The position numbers and the translations under genes were made by a program. From NCBI RefSeq assembly GCF_001021025.1, contig NZ_CP011541.1, forward strand, positions 1,302,001 through 1,366,000: DNA of 64,000 bases. Direction: 5' to 3'. Within the stretch, counting starts at the first letter, position 1; each line of letters opens with the position of its first letter. The DNA is from Corynebacterium epidermidicanis (lineage in GTDB: Bacteria > Actinomycetota > Actinomycetes > Mycobacteriales > Mycobacteriaceae). The notes under the pieces were generated by a model. That model was not told where the DNA came from and made no database searches. It saw only the letters and a program-made list of their open reading frames with translations. Positions 37,016 through 45,872 of this stretch are shown here, piece by piece.

Positions 37016-38161
37016 GTGAAGAAGTCCGAAACTTTTCGACGCTTAACAGCCCACAAACGCACCGCCGCCCTTTTTCTCGCTGCCTGCACCGTGAGCTTTG
37101 CGGCGACTGCCTGCATTCCCGGCGTCCCGCAAGAACAGCAGGCTGAGCAGCAACCTTCGGGGGCGGAGACGTTGTCGAATGCCGTCGGCAAGGCCACTCC
37201 GGTCAAGTCCCCCACTGCGAAGCAGCCAGCTGGTGAGCTGCTGGACCTAGGCCCGGACTTCGCCGCTCTACAAGACGTCGAGGCCGCGGGAGACGTATTG
37301 GCGCTGCGTTCTGAATACTCAATAGCTATCGGCACAATTGAGCAGCTCAAGGCAAAGGAGTTCAAGACTCTGACGATCAATAAGAGCTGCGGCGAGCTCA
37401 GTGCCACGTCAAACGCGTTCGTGCTGGCATGTCCAACCGCACTCAACGGAGGCGGTGGCGGCGGACAAGTCGCGATCATCGATGCCCAGAATCCGGACTT
37501 GCGCAATGTCCGATCGGCGCCCATGAAGTTCACCAGTGCCGCGTTGACTAGTAATGGCGTCGTTATTGCGGGATCAAGCGAAGAAAATGATGTCTATGCC
37601 TTCCGTGGCAACGACTCGGGCAATGCCAAGCGTATCCGAACTGATCGCAAAGCAGATCAGATCGTCGCCAGCCCAATCCCGGGAAGCCGAGACGCTGTCG
37701 TCTTCATCGACCGCAACGCGACCGTGATTCAGGGAGTCGACTACCCCAACAATGCGCCCGGAGCAGCCTTGCGCATGGGAGTCGGTGTGGGAAGCATCGC
37801 CCCAGGCACTGAAGGCCTCGTCTTCGCCGCCGACACCCTCGGTCATCAGTTCGGTCTCTATACCGACACCGACGTGCTGCGTTTGCATCAAACATTGCCT
37901 ACCGATGCCTCGCCCTGGGCAATCGTAGCTGATAGCAAGCACGAAGCGGTCTGGGTAGCTTCCAATGCGCACAACACTGTGCAGGCATTTACCTACAACA
38001 CGGGGGTGCCGGTAGGCCATGGGAAACTCGACACCATCGCCGATGTGCGTTCCATGGCGATGACTGAAACAGGCTCGTTGGTTCTCGTGTCTGATTCCGG
38101 GCCCGGGGTTCAAGTAATTTCGGACGTGGCAGTCCAACAGGCCGTCGCAAAGCAAAACTAG
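37016..38161 (+). CDS. Predicted lipoprotein with beta-propeller-like body
   Basis: The GTG at 37016 follows an AGG five bases upstream. The 381-residue product has a lipoprotein signal (basic [33 protein letters not shown], lipobox Cys33), then a Pro/Gln/Glu-rich linker, then a repeat-like body with several [18 protein letters not shown] and [21 protein letters not shown] segments like YncE-type propellers. No catalytic motif is seen. pyrD follows after 17 bp on the same strand, so the pair is probably co-transcribed although no functional link is obvious. Confidence 0.82.
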   Translation: MKKSETFRRLTAHKRTAALFLAACTVSFAATACIPGVPQEQQAEQQPSGAETLSNAVGKATPVKSPTAKQPAGELLDLGPDFAALQDVEAAGDVLALRSEYSIAIGTIEQLKAKEFKTLTINKSCGELSATSNAFVLACPTALNGGGGGGQVAIIDAQNPDLRNVRSAPMKFTSAALTSNGVVIAGSSEENDVYAFRGNDSGNAKRIRTDRKADQIVASPIPGSRDAVVFIDRNATVIQGVDYPNNAPGAALRMGVGVGSIAPGTEGLVFAADTLGHQFGLYTDTDVLRLHQTLPTDASPWAIVADSKHEAVWVASNAHNTVQAFTYNTGVPVGHGKLDTIADVRSMAMTETGSLVLVSDSGPGVQVISDVAVQQAVAKQN

Positions 38162-38178
38162 AGATAAGGGAAACCACA

Positions 38179-39294
38179 TTGTCCAAGCAGCTGCGCCCCC
38201 ACCCACTACGTACCGCTGCCTACCAACGCGCGCTGAGCATGATGTTTCACCTGCGCGCCGAGCGGATCCACGTGCTGATGATGCGAGCCTTGACCGCATT
38301 GCACCGCGCCACCCCGATCAACCGTGCGCTAGAACGTGTCTTGCCAGTACATGATGTGGCGTTGGAACAAGAAGTATTCGGAGTGACTTTCCCTCGCCCG
38401 CTCGGGCTCGCCGCCGGCTTCGATAAGAATGCTTCGGCTGCAGACGCTTGGTCCCCCTTAGGTTTTGGTTATGCCGAACTCGGCACAGTTACCGCCCAGG
38501 CGCAGCCAGGAAACCCTACTCCCCGACTGTTCCGCTTGCCGGCTGACAAGGCCATCCTCAACCGGATGGGGTTCAATAACCGTGGCGCAGCTGTCGCGGC
38601 CGAAAACCTTCGGCGCCGCAAATCCGATGATGTGATTGGTATTAACATTGGGAAAACGAAGGTGGTGGCTGCGGAGGATGCAGTAGCCGACTACCGTGCC
38701 TCTGCCTCGCTCCTGGGCGATTTGGCGGATTACCTGGTGGTAAACGTGTCCTCGCCTAACACGCCAGGGTTGCGGGATCTGCAAGCAGTGTCCTCCCTAC
38801 GTCCCATCTTGGCTGCAGTGGTGGAATCAACGTCTGCACCGGTGCTGGTGAAGATTGCCCCTGATCTCAGCGACGAAGACATCGTGGAGATCGCTGACCT
38901 TGCGAAGGAACTTGGCTTGGCTGGCATCGTGGCCACCAACACTACGATCTCCCGCCAAAACCTACGTACTCCAGCTGAAGATGTCGCGGATATGGGAGCC
39001 GGGGGTATCTCCGGTGCGCCCCTGAACGAACGCGCGCTCGAAGTATTGAAACTGCTGTATTCCCACGTGGGTGACGAACTCGTTATTATTTCTTCGGGTG
39101 GTATCACGAGTCCCCAAATTGCGTGGGAACGAATCGCCGCCGGCGCGACGCTCCTCCAGGGCTATACTGCGATGATTTATGGAGGACCGGACTGGATTCG
39201 TGACATCCACCTCGGAATTCTGGATCAGCTACGCCATTATGGCTTCGCTAGCATCTCCCAGGCCATTGGCTGTGGCCTGGAATGGAAAGACTAG
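38179..39294 (+). CDS. pyrD: Quinone-dependent dihydroorotate dehydrogenase (class 2)
   Basis: PyrD class 2 oxidises dihydroorotate to orotate with FMN and passes electrons to the quinone pool. The N-terminal ~40 residues form the membrane-contact helices. Motifs are [34 protein letters not shown] (the catalytic Ser in [10 protein letters not shown]) and TNTTISR. The 371-residue start is TTG at 38179 with AAGGG upstream. Its stop lies two bases from the stop of the convergent PEBP gene, leaving no room for a terminator. Confidence 0.95.
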   Translation: MSKQLRPHPLRTAAYQRALSMMFHLRAERIHVLMMRALTALHRATPINRALERVLPVHDVALEQEVFGVTFPRPLGLAAGFDKNASAADAWSPLGFGYAELGTVTAQAQPGNPTPRLFRLPADKAILNRMGFNNRGAAVAAENLRRRKSDDVIGINIGKTKVVAAEDAVADYRASASLLGDLADYLVVNVSSPNTPGLRDLQAVSSLRPILAAVVESTSAPVLVKIAPDLSDEDIVEIADLAKELGLAGIVATNTTISRQNLRTPAEDVADMGAGGISGAPLNERALEVLKLLYSHVGDELVIISSGGITSPQIAWERIAAGATLLQGYTAMIYGGPDWIRDIHLGILDQLRHYGFASISQAIGCGLEWKD

Positions 39295-39296
39295 CA

Positions 39297-39833
39297 CTAC
39301 TTGTTTTCGTGCCAACCCCAGTAGATCGACCGTGCCAGAGTATGGAAGTACAGGTTAAAGCCTAGAACGGTGGGGGTGGCATCGGCCGGAACGTCGAGTT
39401 CTGCCACGTCGAGTGCGTGGACGGCGAACAGGTAGCGGTGCGGAGCGTGGCCTGCTGGTGGGTTTGGCCCGTAGTAGCCACGTTTGCCGGAGTCACCGAC
39501 CAGAGTAACCGCCTGAGCGATTCCCCCTAGGGTTTCATCACCGGCACCAGAAGGCAGCTCGGTGACGTCGGCAGGGATATTGAAAACTGCCCAGTGCCAA
39601 AAGCCGGCTGCCGTGGGAGCGTCCGGATCAAAACACGTGATTGCGAATGACTTCGTCTCTGCCGGGAAACCAGACCAAGAAAGCTGCGGTGAGACGTCGT
39701 TGCCACCGAGTTGCGGTTCTTTAAACGTGCCGCCGTTGGCAAAGTCGTCCGAGGTCAGGTCAAACGAAGGGTGTTCGCCCAGGGGTGCGTAGGGATCGGG
39801 GCCAGGGAAACGTGGATCAAGGTAATCAGTCAT
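39297..39833 (-). CDS. YbhB/YbcL (PEBP-like) protein
   Basis: From ATG at 39833 the protein has 178 residues; an earlier in-frame start at 39872 would add 13. It has the PEBP core: GNDVSPQLSWSGFPAETKSFAITCFDPDAPTAAGFWHWAVFNIP (the DPDAP and HW ligand motifs) and GHAPHRYLFAVHALD. Bacterial PEBP proteins bind phosphate-like ligands and their role is mostly unknown. No signal peptide is seen. It is directly followed (read leftward) by pyrD in the opposite direction, and its own start overlaps the end of the ABC exporter gene by none but lies close (27 bp). Confidence 0.85.
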   Translation of the reverse strand: MTDYLDPRFPGPDPYAPLGEHPSFDLTSDDFANGGTFKEPQLGGNDVSPQLSWSGFPAETKSFAITCFDPDAPTAAGFWHWAVFNIPADVTELPSGAGDETLGGIAQAVTLVGDSGKRGYYGPNPPAGHAPHRYLFAVHALDVAELDVPADATPTVLGFNLYFHTLARSIYWGWHENK

Positions 39834-39859
39834 GTCTCCCTTATACCGAAAACTCGCCC

Positions 39860-41620
39860 CTACCGTTGCCAAGTTCGGAATAAATGTGCGTACTTTCCAT
39901 CGAACTTCATGAGTTGTTCATGGGTGCCGGATTCGACGATCCTCCCCTGTTCCATGAAGACGATGTTGTCCGCGTCTTTTGCTTGATCTAGGCGGTGGGC
40001 AACGACCAGCGCAGTACGGCCTTGAGTTACTTTCCCGGCCGCTGCCTCCAAATCTCGAGCATTGTCACTACCTGCGTCTGCAGTTGCCTCGTCCAAGATC
40101 AACACTGGCGGATCACTGAGGAACAGTCGAGCCAGGCTAATTTGCTGGGCAACCTCTGGGCTCAATTCAGTGGCGCCCGATCCGATCAGCGTATCCAGTC
40201 CTTCTGGCAGCCAACGCTGGTAAGTAATGCTGTTTGGCTTCAGGCCTACTGCAGCAAGAGCTGTATCGAGCTCAATATCACTAGCGTGTGGAGCGGCCAG
40301 CAAAAGGTCATCGCGGACAGTGCCGGAGAACAAATGGACCTCCTGGGTAGCAAGCACTACATTGCGCGAAAGCCACTCCGCGGAAACATCCGCTGTGTTA
40401 ATTCCGTCGACGCTTACTTGCCCATCCGTTGGACGAAGTCCGCCGGCAAGAATGGCTGCTAGCGTCGATTTGCCCGCCCCCGAAGCGCCCACCAGAGCGG
40501 TGGTGGAACCAGCCGGCAGCTCAAGATTGATGTCGTGCAACACCGCCGGACCGTCGCCGTAGGAAAACGAGAGGTTTCGGATTTCTACATCGGGCGCACC
40601 AGCGATGTCAGTGGGATCAGTGGAGCTACTTGTGGTGGCGTGGAACTGCGCGAGGGCCACCGCACGTCCCAGGGCGGTTAACGCGTGCTGGATTTCACCG
40701 GCGAAGAACATCAGGTTGAAGATGTGCACTTCCATCCGGGAGATCAACACCACGGATGCAGCTGCCGCACCCACCGTGATGTCGCCGCGTTGGGATAGGA
40801 CCGCTGCCTCAACGAAGCCGAGGATCACCAGGGCTCCGTAGATCAGGCTGCCTTGCCAGGTCAGCCGGTTGATCAGTGGCATCCGGTCCGCTGCGGCATC
40901 GACGGTATCCCATGAGGCTGCCCGCATCCGGTTGAGTCCCCACTGTTGGAAACCAAAGGTCGTGAGTGTTTGTGCTCCGCGGATGGAATCCAGCAAAAGG
41001 TTATTGCGCTTGGCTTCCGCGACACTCACGGCATTCGCCGTGGCTGGAAAGAGGCGCAAGTTTGCGCGGGCAAATGGGAAAATGACCACGAGCAGGGCTA
41101 CGAGGGTGATGCCGAATATCGGGTGGACCAGTGTCAATGCGATAAAAGTGAACGGGAACATCAGCCCTGTGATCACTAGGCGCACCCCGATTGCGTTGGC
41201 AACGCGCACTGTGGTGTCGATGTCTTTGGTCAATCGAGTAATAATGTTGCCCGTGCCAAGCGCCAGCGAGTCTGGTGTGGGCGCACGCAACGCTGAGCGG
41301 AGCGCTTGAGACCGCAGGGAGACGCTCAGTTTGCGTACGGCGGAGATCAGATAGAACTGCGCGCTGGATCGCCCCACCACTTCCACGAAAAGGACAACTA
41401 TCAACACGCCGATGAGAAGGGGCACCGGCGTGTTGGATTCACCGCGGGCGGCGTCGACAAGCCAGCCGATAGCGCTTGAGCCGGTAACCAGCGACGTCAT
41501 TGTGATGAGGAAGATCAGACTGACCGTCCACCACCACCGCTTGGACGGCCGGGCGGGCAAACTCGCAACGTATGCAAGGGTTTCTTTGATGGGCGCCGGG
41601 GCCAGGGCATCAGAACGCAT
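39860..41620 (-). CDS. ABC exporter half with intact Walker motifs but degenerate signature
   Basis: I prefer ATG at 41620 (586 residues, MRSDALAPAPIKETL). Six membrane helices come first, then the ATPase from ~residue 350. Walker A LVGASGAGKSTL and Walker B VLILDEATAD with the catalytic Glu are normal. The signature is TELSPEVAQQISLARLFL, where LSGGQ is replaced by LSPEV. The partner gene just upstream has LSGGQ but no Walker A, so the two look like a heterodimer. The start overlaps the end of the partner gene by 11 bp. Substrate unknown. Confidence 0.9.
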   Translation of the reverse strand: MRSDALAPAPIKETLAYVASLPARPSKRWWWTVSLIFLITMTSLVTGSSAIGWLVDAARGESNTPVPLLIGVLIVVLFVEVVGRSSAQFYLISAVRKLSVSLRSQALRSALRAPTPDSLALGTGNIITRLTKDIDTTVRVANAIGVRLVITGLMFPFTFIALTLVHPIFGITLVALLVVIFPFARANLRLFPATANAVSVAEAKRNNLLLDSIRGAQTLTTFGFQQWGLNRMRAASWDTVDAAADRMPLINRLTWQGSLIYGALVILGFVEAAVLSQRGDITVGAAAASVVLISRMEVHIFNLMFFAGEIQHALTALGRAVALAQFHATTSSSTDPTDIAGAPDVEIRNLSFSYGDGPAVLHDINLELPAGSTTALVGASGAGKSTLAAILAGGLRPTDGQVSVDGINTADVSAEWLSRNVVLATQEVHLFSGTVRDDLLLAAPHASDIELDTALAAVGLKPNSITYQRWLPEGLDTLIGSGATELSPEVAQQISLARLFLSDPPVLILDEATADAGSDNARDLEAAAGKVTQGRTALVVAHRLDQAKDADNIVFMEQGRIVESGTHEQLMKFDGKYAHLFRTWQR

Positions 41621-43259
41621 ATTTACGCAACTCCTCATCGGTGATGAAGTGATCGGCGACGGCGCGCCAGGCGCGGGAAGACGAAATGACGATCGTGGTG
41701 CGATGGCCTCGGTAGTCGTGGACACCTCGAGCAACAGCAGCGGCAGTCACCGCGTCGAGGCCGGTCGAAGGATCATCGAGTACCAGCACCTCCCCTGCAT
41801 TAGCCAGCGCTCGGGCGATACACACTCGCTGTCGCTGCCCGCCGGAGAGATTCAATCCCGATTCACCCAGTGGCAACAGCGGAAGCTGACCATCCGGGCC
41901 GTAACCGCCCAGCCTATCGACGACATCATCACAGCACGCTGCCGCCAGCACTTCTCGGTGCTGGTTTGGGCTGAGCCTGCGCAACGGGTCAATGTTGTCC
42001 AACAAACTTCCTTCAAAAATTGCCGGATAGTGTGGCGGAAACGCCGCCTCCGGCCACTGTTGCCGGCTGTATTGCTGGGCGATAGCCCAGGCCTTCGAAC
42101 TCTGCGCTGCCCAGACATGCAACCCGGGTTTTGCTGAGTTTTCAGCACATGTTTCTTGATTGCTCACACGTTCTGCACTCGTGTTGAGTTCGTTGTCGAG
42201 GTCTTGGACGCGTTTGCCCGAGGCGTTGGCGCGAGCCCAATACTCCGTAAAGAACCCGAGGGCATAGCCCGTCACGGTGAGTGCAGGTGGTAGCAGCAGC
42301 GCGACAGACACGAAGTGACCTGGGGCCAGCTCGCCGCTGGTTGTTTGCCAAGCAGCTAAGGACATGATGCCGGCGATGGTCACCAAAGGTATGGACTGTC
42401 GGATGAAAGTGGTGACGGCAGAGACTTTGGCGTCGGTAAGCATCGCATCGAGGGCCGTGTTGGCTGCCGTAGCGAAGCGTTGCTCGGCGAGATCAGTGGC
42501 GCCAAGCCCCTTGAGTACCCGGGCACCTTGAGCGAAGTCCGTAGCCAGAGAAATCGATGTTGATTCCGCGGCGCGACGAGTAGCGGAAATCTTTGAGATA
42601 GCCTTACCCGTGAAGAAGGAAACGATTGCGGTCGCTACCCCTCCCAGCAGAGTGGCGGTGCCGATAACCCAGCTGAACTGGTAGAAAGACACGGCCGTAG
42701 AAACCAGGTACGCGAGCATGACCAGTGGGAAATTCAACACTTGTTTTACTTGCCCGAGCTGATCAGAATCCTCGTCGATGGTATTCATTAACTCGCCTGG
42801 CGAACGCTGTATTTCGGGCCGATGCAACAACGAATCCGTCAGCCGCATCCGAATACTATGCACGGTGCGCACAACACCAAGGTCGGTGAGGGAATCAGCG
42901 GTGGAGTCAAGCAAGAAGACTAGGATCGTACAGACAGCGACAGTAACTAGCGGAGCGATCGCATCTGAAAGCAATCCGTTGCCGAACACTCGATCGGTGG
43001 CGTTACCAACAGTGGTGGACAGCACCACACCCGCGATCGCCGAAAGCACCATCGCTCCGACGACGATCCCCGCAGCCAGCGCATGAGTACGAAGCGCCCG
43101 CCACACGATGAACCGCGACTTGGATCCAGGCGCTGGCACAGAAAAAGGCTTCTCTACGCCCGGCTCCACCGGGACAAACCATGACCAGGTTTTCATTCGC
43201 GGCCACGGCCGTTCCCACCACCGTGCTGTGGGAGTTGGCTCGAGAGAAAAATCAGTCAT
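41610..43259 (-). CDS. ABC exporter half lacking Walker A (degenerate nucleotide site)
   Basis: This 549-residue protein starts with an ATG at 43259 and has a normal membrane domain (six helices, NTIDEDSDQLGQVKQVLNFP coupling region). The ATPase part runs from ~residue 355 but begins with GLHVWAAQSSKAWAIAQQYSRQQWPEAAFPPHYPAIFEGSLLDNI, which has no GxxGxGKS loop. It does have the signature LNLSGGQRQRVCIARAL and Walker B LVLDDPSTGLD, with Asp in place of the catalytic Glu. The two facing sites of the pair would be one canonical and one dead. The frame is open and the sequence looks like normal coding DNA, so this is not a sequencing break. Confidence 0.85.
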   Translation of the reverse strand: MTDFSLEPTPTARWWERPWPRMKTWSWFVPVEPGVEKPFSVPAPGSKSRFIVWRALRTHALAAGIVVGAMVLSAIAGVVLSTTVGNATDRVFGNGLLSDAIAPLVTVAVCTILVFLLDSTADSLTDLGVVRTVHSIRMRLTDSLLHRPEIQRSPGELMNTIDEDSDQLGQVKQVLNFPLVMLAYLVSTAVSFYQFSWVIGTATLLGGVATAIVSFFTGKAISKISATRRAAESTSISLATDFAQGARVLKGLGATDLAEQRFATAANTALDAMLTDAKVSAVTTFIRQSIPLVTIAGIMSLAAWQTTSGELAPGHFVSVALLLPPALTVTGYALGFFTEYWARANASGKRVQDLDNELNTSAERVSNQETCAENSAKPGLHVWAAQSSKAWAIAQQYSRQQWPEAAFPPHYPAIFEGSLLDNIDPLRRLSPNQHREVLAAACCDDVVDRLGGYGPDGQLPLLPLGESGLNLSGGQRQRVCIARALANAGEVLVLDDPSTGLDAVTAAAVARGVHDYRGHRTTIVISSSRAWRAVADHFITDEELRKYAF

Positions 43260-43315
43260 GTGGAAATAATCTACCCTAAAATCACAACGACGAAACTAGG
43301 TTTTGAGCTGCAGAT

Positions 43316-43345
43316 TTGTGGAAACTGAACAATTCAGGCTATTGT
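43316..43345 (+). promoter_or_regulatory. Predicted sigma-70-like promoter for tRNA-Leu
   Basis: TTGTGG (43316-43321) and TATTGT (43340-43345) are separated by 18 bases and lie 36 bases upstream of the tRNA. These fit corynebacterial -35 and -10 boxes loosely. The region also separates the divergent ABC exporter gene. Confidence 0.5.
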
Positions 43346-43380
43346 ATTCCAAGTACCGAGCACGAGCTCGGAAACACCCA

Positions 43381-43466
43381 GCCCGGGTGGCGGAATGGCA
43401 GACGCGCTAGCTTGAGGTGCTAGTGTCCTACTAATGGACGTGGGGGTTCAAGTCCCCCCTCGGGCA
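43381..43466 (+). tRNA. tRNA-Leu (anticodon GAG)
   Basis: The 86-base sequence folds as a class II tRNA: acceptor GCCCGGG with CTCGGGC (one G-U), D-arm, anticodon stem CTAGC/GCTAG with loop TTGAGGT, long variable arm GTCC…GGAC, and T-arm GGGGGTTCAAGTCCCCC. The GAG anticodon reads CUC/CUU Leu codons. The discriminator is A and CCA is not encoded. No integrase or attachment duplication is seen beside it, although a repeat element lies 122 bp downstream. Confidence 0.97.
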
Positions 43467-43476
43467 CAATGTGAAG

Positions 43477-43516
43477 TCTCGAGCCGCTGACTTAGATCAG
43501 TGGCTCGAGGCTTTTG
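43477..43516 (+). terminator. Probable terminator after tRNA-Leu
   Basis: TCTCGAGCCGCTGA pairs with TCAGTGGCTCGAGG across a short loop, and the downstream side is followed by CTTTTG. It starts 11 bases after the mature tRNA end, the expected place for tRNA termination. Confidence 0.75.
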
Positions 43517-43587
43517 TCATTGCTTACCACCACCGCGGATTGCCTTTCAGATGGTTCATTATCGCTAGCGCAGCCCCTTACAATCGA

Positions 43588-43850
43588 GGGTTAAGTAAAG
43601 AAAAGTGCGTCTCATCGGCGTGTCGCCGGCCGTGCGGGTTTGCTGCACAAGTGCTATGTCGTCGCTTCGGCGTAGTCCGACTACGTAGAACAGCGTTTTT
43701 TTAATGAATTAAATCCCACAGCGGTAGTCCGACTACACCGAAGGGACGACATCGAGCGAGCTACGGCCCCAACGAACAATAACAACCGAGTTTAGGGCCA
43801 CTGCGCCGCGGAAATCACGCATCAGAGACACACTTCTCTTTACTTAACCC
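43588..43850. mobile_element. Repeat element copy A: 263-bp MITE-like element with terminal inverted repeats
   Basis: The ends are inverted repeats about 24 bases long: GGGTTAAGTAAAGAAAAGTG at the left and, in reverse complement, GGGTTAAGTAAAGAGAAGTG at the right. Immediately outside, ACAATCGA (43580-43587) and ACAACCGA (43851-43858) match at 7 of 8 positions, like a target duplication. Inside is a second inverted repeat of ~27 bp, each arm containing GTAGTCCGACTAC. No ORF of protein-like composition lies within. A related copy in opposite orientation is at 57990-58238. A non-autonomous transposable element (MITE) is the best reading; the parent transposon is not known. Confidence 0.75.
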
Positions 43851-43904
43851 ACAACCGATGCGGCCTAATTCGTTTTCTTCTCACAACATGGTTGACTACT
43901 ACCT

Positions 43905-45362
43905 ATGACGCTCGATCCACAAGATTTAGCCACCTGCCTGCGGGTCCTCGATGAAGCTGGCACACTCGATCCCCAATCTGCTGACTCGGTGACGCTACAG
44001 CGCGCCGTCGCCAAGCTGTTTAAGGAAGTGAAGCGACAGCGGCGACAGTCTGCGAAGCAAGCTCGTCGCGCAGCGGATGAGGCTGTGCTTTCGGCTACGG
44101 CCACTGCTAATCCGGCCCGCATCGACGACGAGACGGCCGGGATCCTGGTGCGTCCGGCCGGTGCGGCCCCGGTGTCTTTAGAGAAAGGTGCAGTTGCTAC
44201 TCCACATGGATGGGCGGGCAAACTATACCGTGCGCAAAATTGCTATGTGTGCAAGCGGCCGTACACGCTAGTCGATTCCTTTCACCACCAGCTCTGTCCC
44301 GAGTGCGCTGCGGACAACCGGGTGCGTCGCAATGCTCGCGTAGATCTCACCGGACGGCGTGCGGTGTTGACCGGCGGACGGGCCAAGATCGGCATGTATA
44401 TCGCCTTGAAGCTGCTTCGCGACGGCGCTGATCTTACCATCACCACGCGCTTCCCACGTGATGCTGCGCGTAGGTTTGCTGCTGTGGGCGATAGTGCGGA
44501 TTGGTTGTCGCGGCTCCACATAGTGGGAATCGATCTCCGCGACCCAGCGGCGGTGGCAACGTTTGCTGACGAGGTAGCAGCCGCCGGCCCGCTAGACATT
44601 CTGATCAATAATGCTGCCCAGACTGTGAGGCGCTCCCCTGGGTCTTACTCCGGGCTCATCGATGGCGAGCAGGCCCCGCTGACGGGGGTGGAGAATAAGG
44701 TCGATCTACGCGCGATCGGTGCGACCTCGGATCTTCATCCGGCAGCGCTCGTGTCGGGTTCTTCCCCGTCGGCGGCCGATGCCCTGGTTAGCCAGGCGAT
44801 GCTTGGCGGCTCAGCCTCGCTCGCACGTATCGCAGACGGCACCGCCGTTGACGCCGGGGGCCTCATCCCTGACTTGGTTTCGCATAACTCATGGGTCGCC
44901 ACAGTTGGGGAGGTTGACCCTGTGGAGCTGTTGGAGGTGCAATTATGCAATCAAACTGCGCCATTCATTCTGGTGAACCGACTTCGGCCGGCTTTGGAAG
45001 CTGCACCTGCCCGACGCAAGTATGTTGTCAACGTCTCCGCCATGGAAGGAGTCTTTGGTCGCGGCTACAAAGGGCCGGGGCACCCACACACAAACATGTC
45101 GAAGGCGGCGCTGAATATGCTCACTCGGACTGCAGCCGGTGAGCTTTTTGAACACGGAATATTGATGACCGCCGTGGACACGGGATGGATCACCGATGAG
45201 CGCCCGCACACGGCAAAGGCACGGCTTGCTGAAGAGGGCTTCCACGCGCCGCTTGACCTCGTTGATGGCGCGGCCAGGGTCTACGATCCGATCGTGCAGG
45301 GTGAGAACGGTGTTGACCTGTACGGATGTTTCCTGAAGGATTACCGCCCACACGCCTGGTGA
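43905..45362 (+). CDS. SDR-family protein with N-terminal zinc-ribbon
   Basis: The 485-residue protein has an N-terminal ~110-residue helical region rich in Lys/Arg/Ala, a CxxC…CxxC zinc ribbon (Cys113, Cys116, Cys131, Cys134), and then an SDR Rossmann domain with RRAVLTGGRAKIGMYIALKLL as the cofactor loop and LINNAAQTVRR. Downstream is VNVSAMEGVFGRG…HTNMSKAALNMLTRT: the position four before the Lys holds Thr instead of the catalytic Tyr, although a Tyr lies earlier in the segment. A long loop of ~100 residues is inserted between NNAA and the Ser motif. The dehydrogenase activity is therefore doubtful; a zinc-dependent binding or reductase role is open. Starts 54 bp after the repeat element; divergent neighbour none. 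Confidence 0.8.
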   Translation: MTLDPQDLATCLRVLDEAGTLDPQSADSVTLQRAVAKLFKEVKRQRRQSAKQARRAADEAVLSATATANPARIDDETAGILVRPAGAAPVSLEKGAVATPHGWAGKLYRAQNCYVCKRPYTLVDSFHHQLCPECAADNRVRRNARVDLTGRRAVLTGGRAKIGMYIALKLLRDGADLTITTRFPRDAARRFAAVGDSADWLSRLHIVGIDLRDPAAVATFADEVAAAGPLDILINNAAQTVRRSPGSYSGLIDGEQAPLTGVENKVDLRAIGATSDLHPAALVSGSSPSAADALVSQAMLGGSASLARIADGTAVDAGGLIPDLVSHNSWVATVGEVDPVELLEVQLCNQTAPFILVNRLRPALEAAPARRKYVVNVSAMEGVFGRGYKGPGHPHTNMSKAALNMLTRTAAGELFEHGILMTAVDTGWITDERPHTAKARLAEEGFHAPLDLVDGAARVYDPIVQGENGVDLYGCFLKDYRPHAW

Positions 45363-45392
45363 AGTCCTGCTGGTTGGCGCATCAGTTCAAAA

Positions 45393-45430
45393 CACCCCTC
45401 GCATCCGCATAGGAGCAGATGCAAGGGGTG
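45393..45430. terminator. Stem-loop between convergent SDR and cupin genes
   Basis: CACCCCTCGCATC (45393-45405) pairs with GATGCAAGGGGTG (45418-45430) with one mismatch. Read leftward, GTTTTG follows, so it ends the cupin transcript; it can also serve the SDR gene from the left. Confidence 0.75.
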
Positions 45431-45446
45431 CCATGGGTCGAGGAAG

Positions 45447-45872
45447 CTAGTGTTGCTCGTTCGGGTCGTTGTCGGCGTCTTCTTTAGTCTTGTGGATCGT
45501 GCCCGCAACGTGGTCAGGAGCTGCGTAAATCGAGTAAACCTTGAGTGGTTCGTCGCCTTCGTTGACCACGTTATGCCACTTACCGGCGGGGACGAAAATC
45601 GCCCAATCGTCCTCAACAACTCGATCGATGTCCAGCTTGTCTGCGGAATCGCCAATCATGACGTGGCCTTTACCAGCCTCGATGCGAAGGAACTGGTCGT
45701 GATCCTCGTGCACCTCTGCGCCGATTTCGCCACCAGCCGGGATATTCATCACGGTCATTTGGAGGAATTTTCCGGTCCACAACGTGTCGCGGAAGTTCTC
45801 GTTGTCCAGGGTGGCCTTCTCAATATCCAGTACGTATGGGTGCGGGCCGTGGTCCTTCATAAGATCAGACAT
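45447..45872 (-). CDS. Cupin-domain protein
   Basis: From ATG at 45872, with GAAGGAGA six bases upstream, the protein has 141 residues; the longer form from 45938 lacks such a site. The cupin motifs are EIGAEVHEDHDQFLRIEAGKGHVMIG (His and Glu ligands) and PAGKWHNVVN (second His). The metal-bound beta barrel is single-domain. It has a negatively charged tail (EDADNDPNEQH). Function is unknown; small cupins of this kind are metal-dependent isomerases, oxygenases or binding proteins. Confidence 0.85.
   Translation of the reverse strand: MSDLMKDHGPHPYVLDIEKATLDNENFRDTLWTGKFLQMTVMNIPAGGEIGAEVHEDHDQFLRIEAGKGHVMIGDSADKLDIDRVVEDDWAIFVPAGKWHNVVNEGDEPLKVYSIYAAPDHVAGTIHKTKEDADNDPNEQH

Larger units (their letters stand above)
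43467..43904. other. 438-bp non-coding stretch holding repeat element copy A
   Basis: No gene is supported. About 60% of it is the repeat element at 43588-43850. Just after the tRNA, CTCGAGCCGCTGA and TCAGTGGCTCGAG (about 43478-43508) form a stem followed by GCTTTTG, the probable tRNA terminator. The remaining bases up to the SDR start hold its promoter. Confidence 0.7.

Noticed and set aside
37574..38299. 241-residue minus-strand frame over the lipoprotein gene
   Set aside because: The plus strand has a clear lipobox and continuous coding into pyrD; the minus frame has no start signal or domain.
43381..43600. tRNA-Leu as an integration site for a genomic island
   Set aside because: No integrase lies nearby and I see no repeated tRNA 3' end in the window. 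The repeat element beside it has its own inverted ends and flanking duplication.
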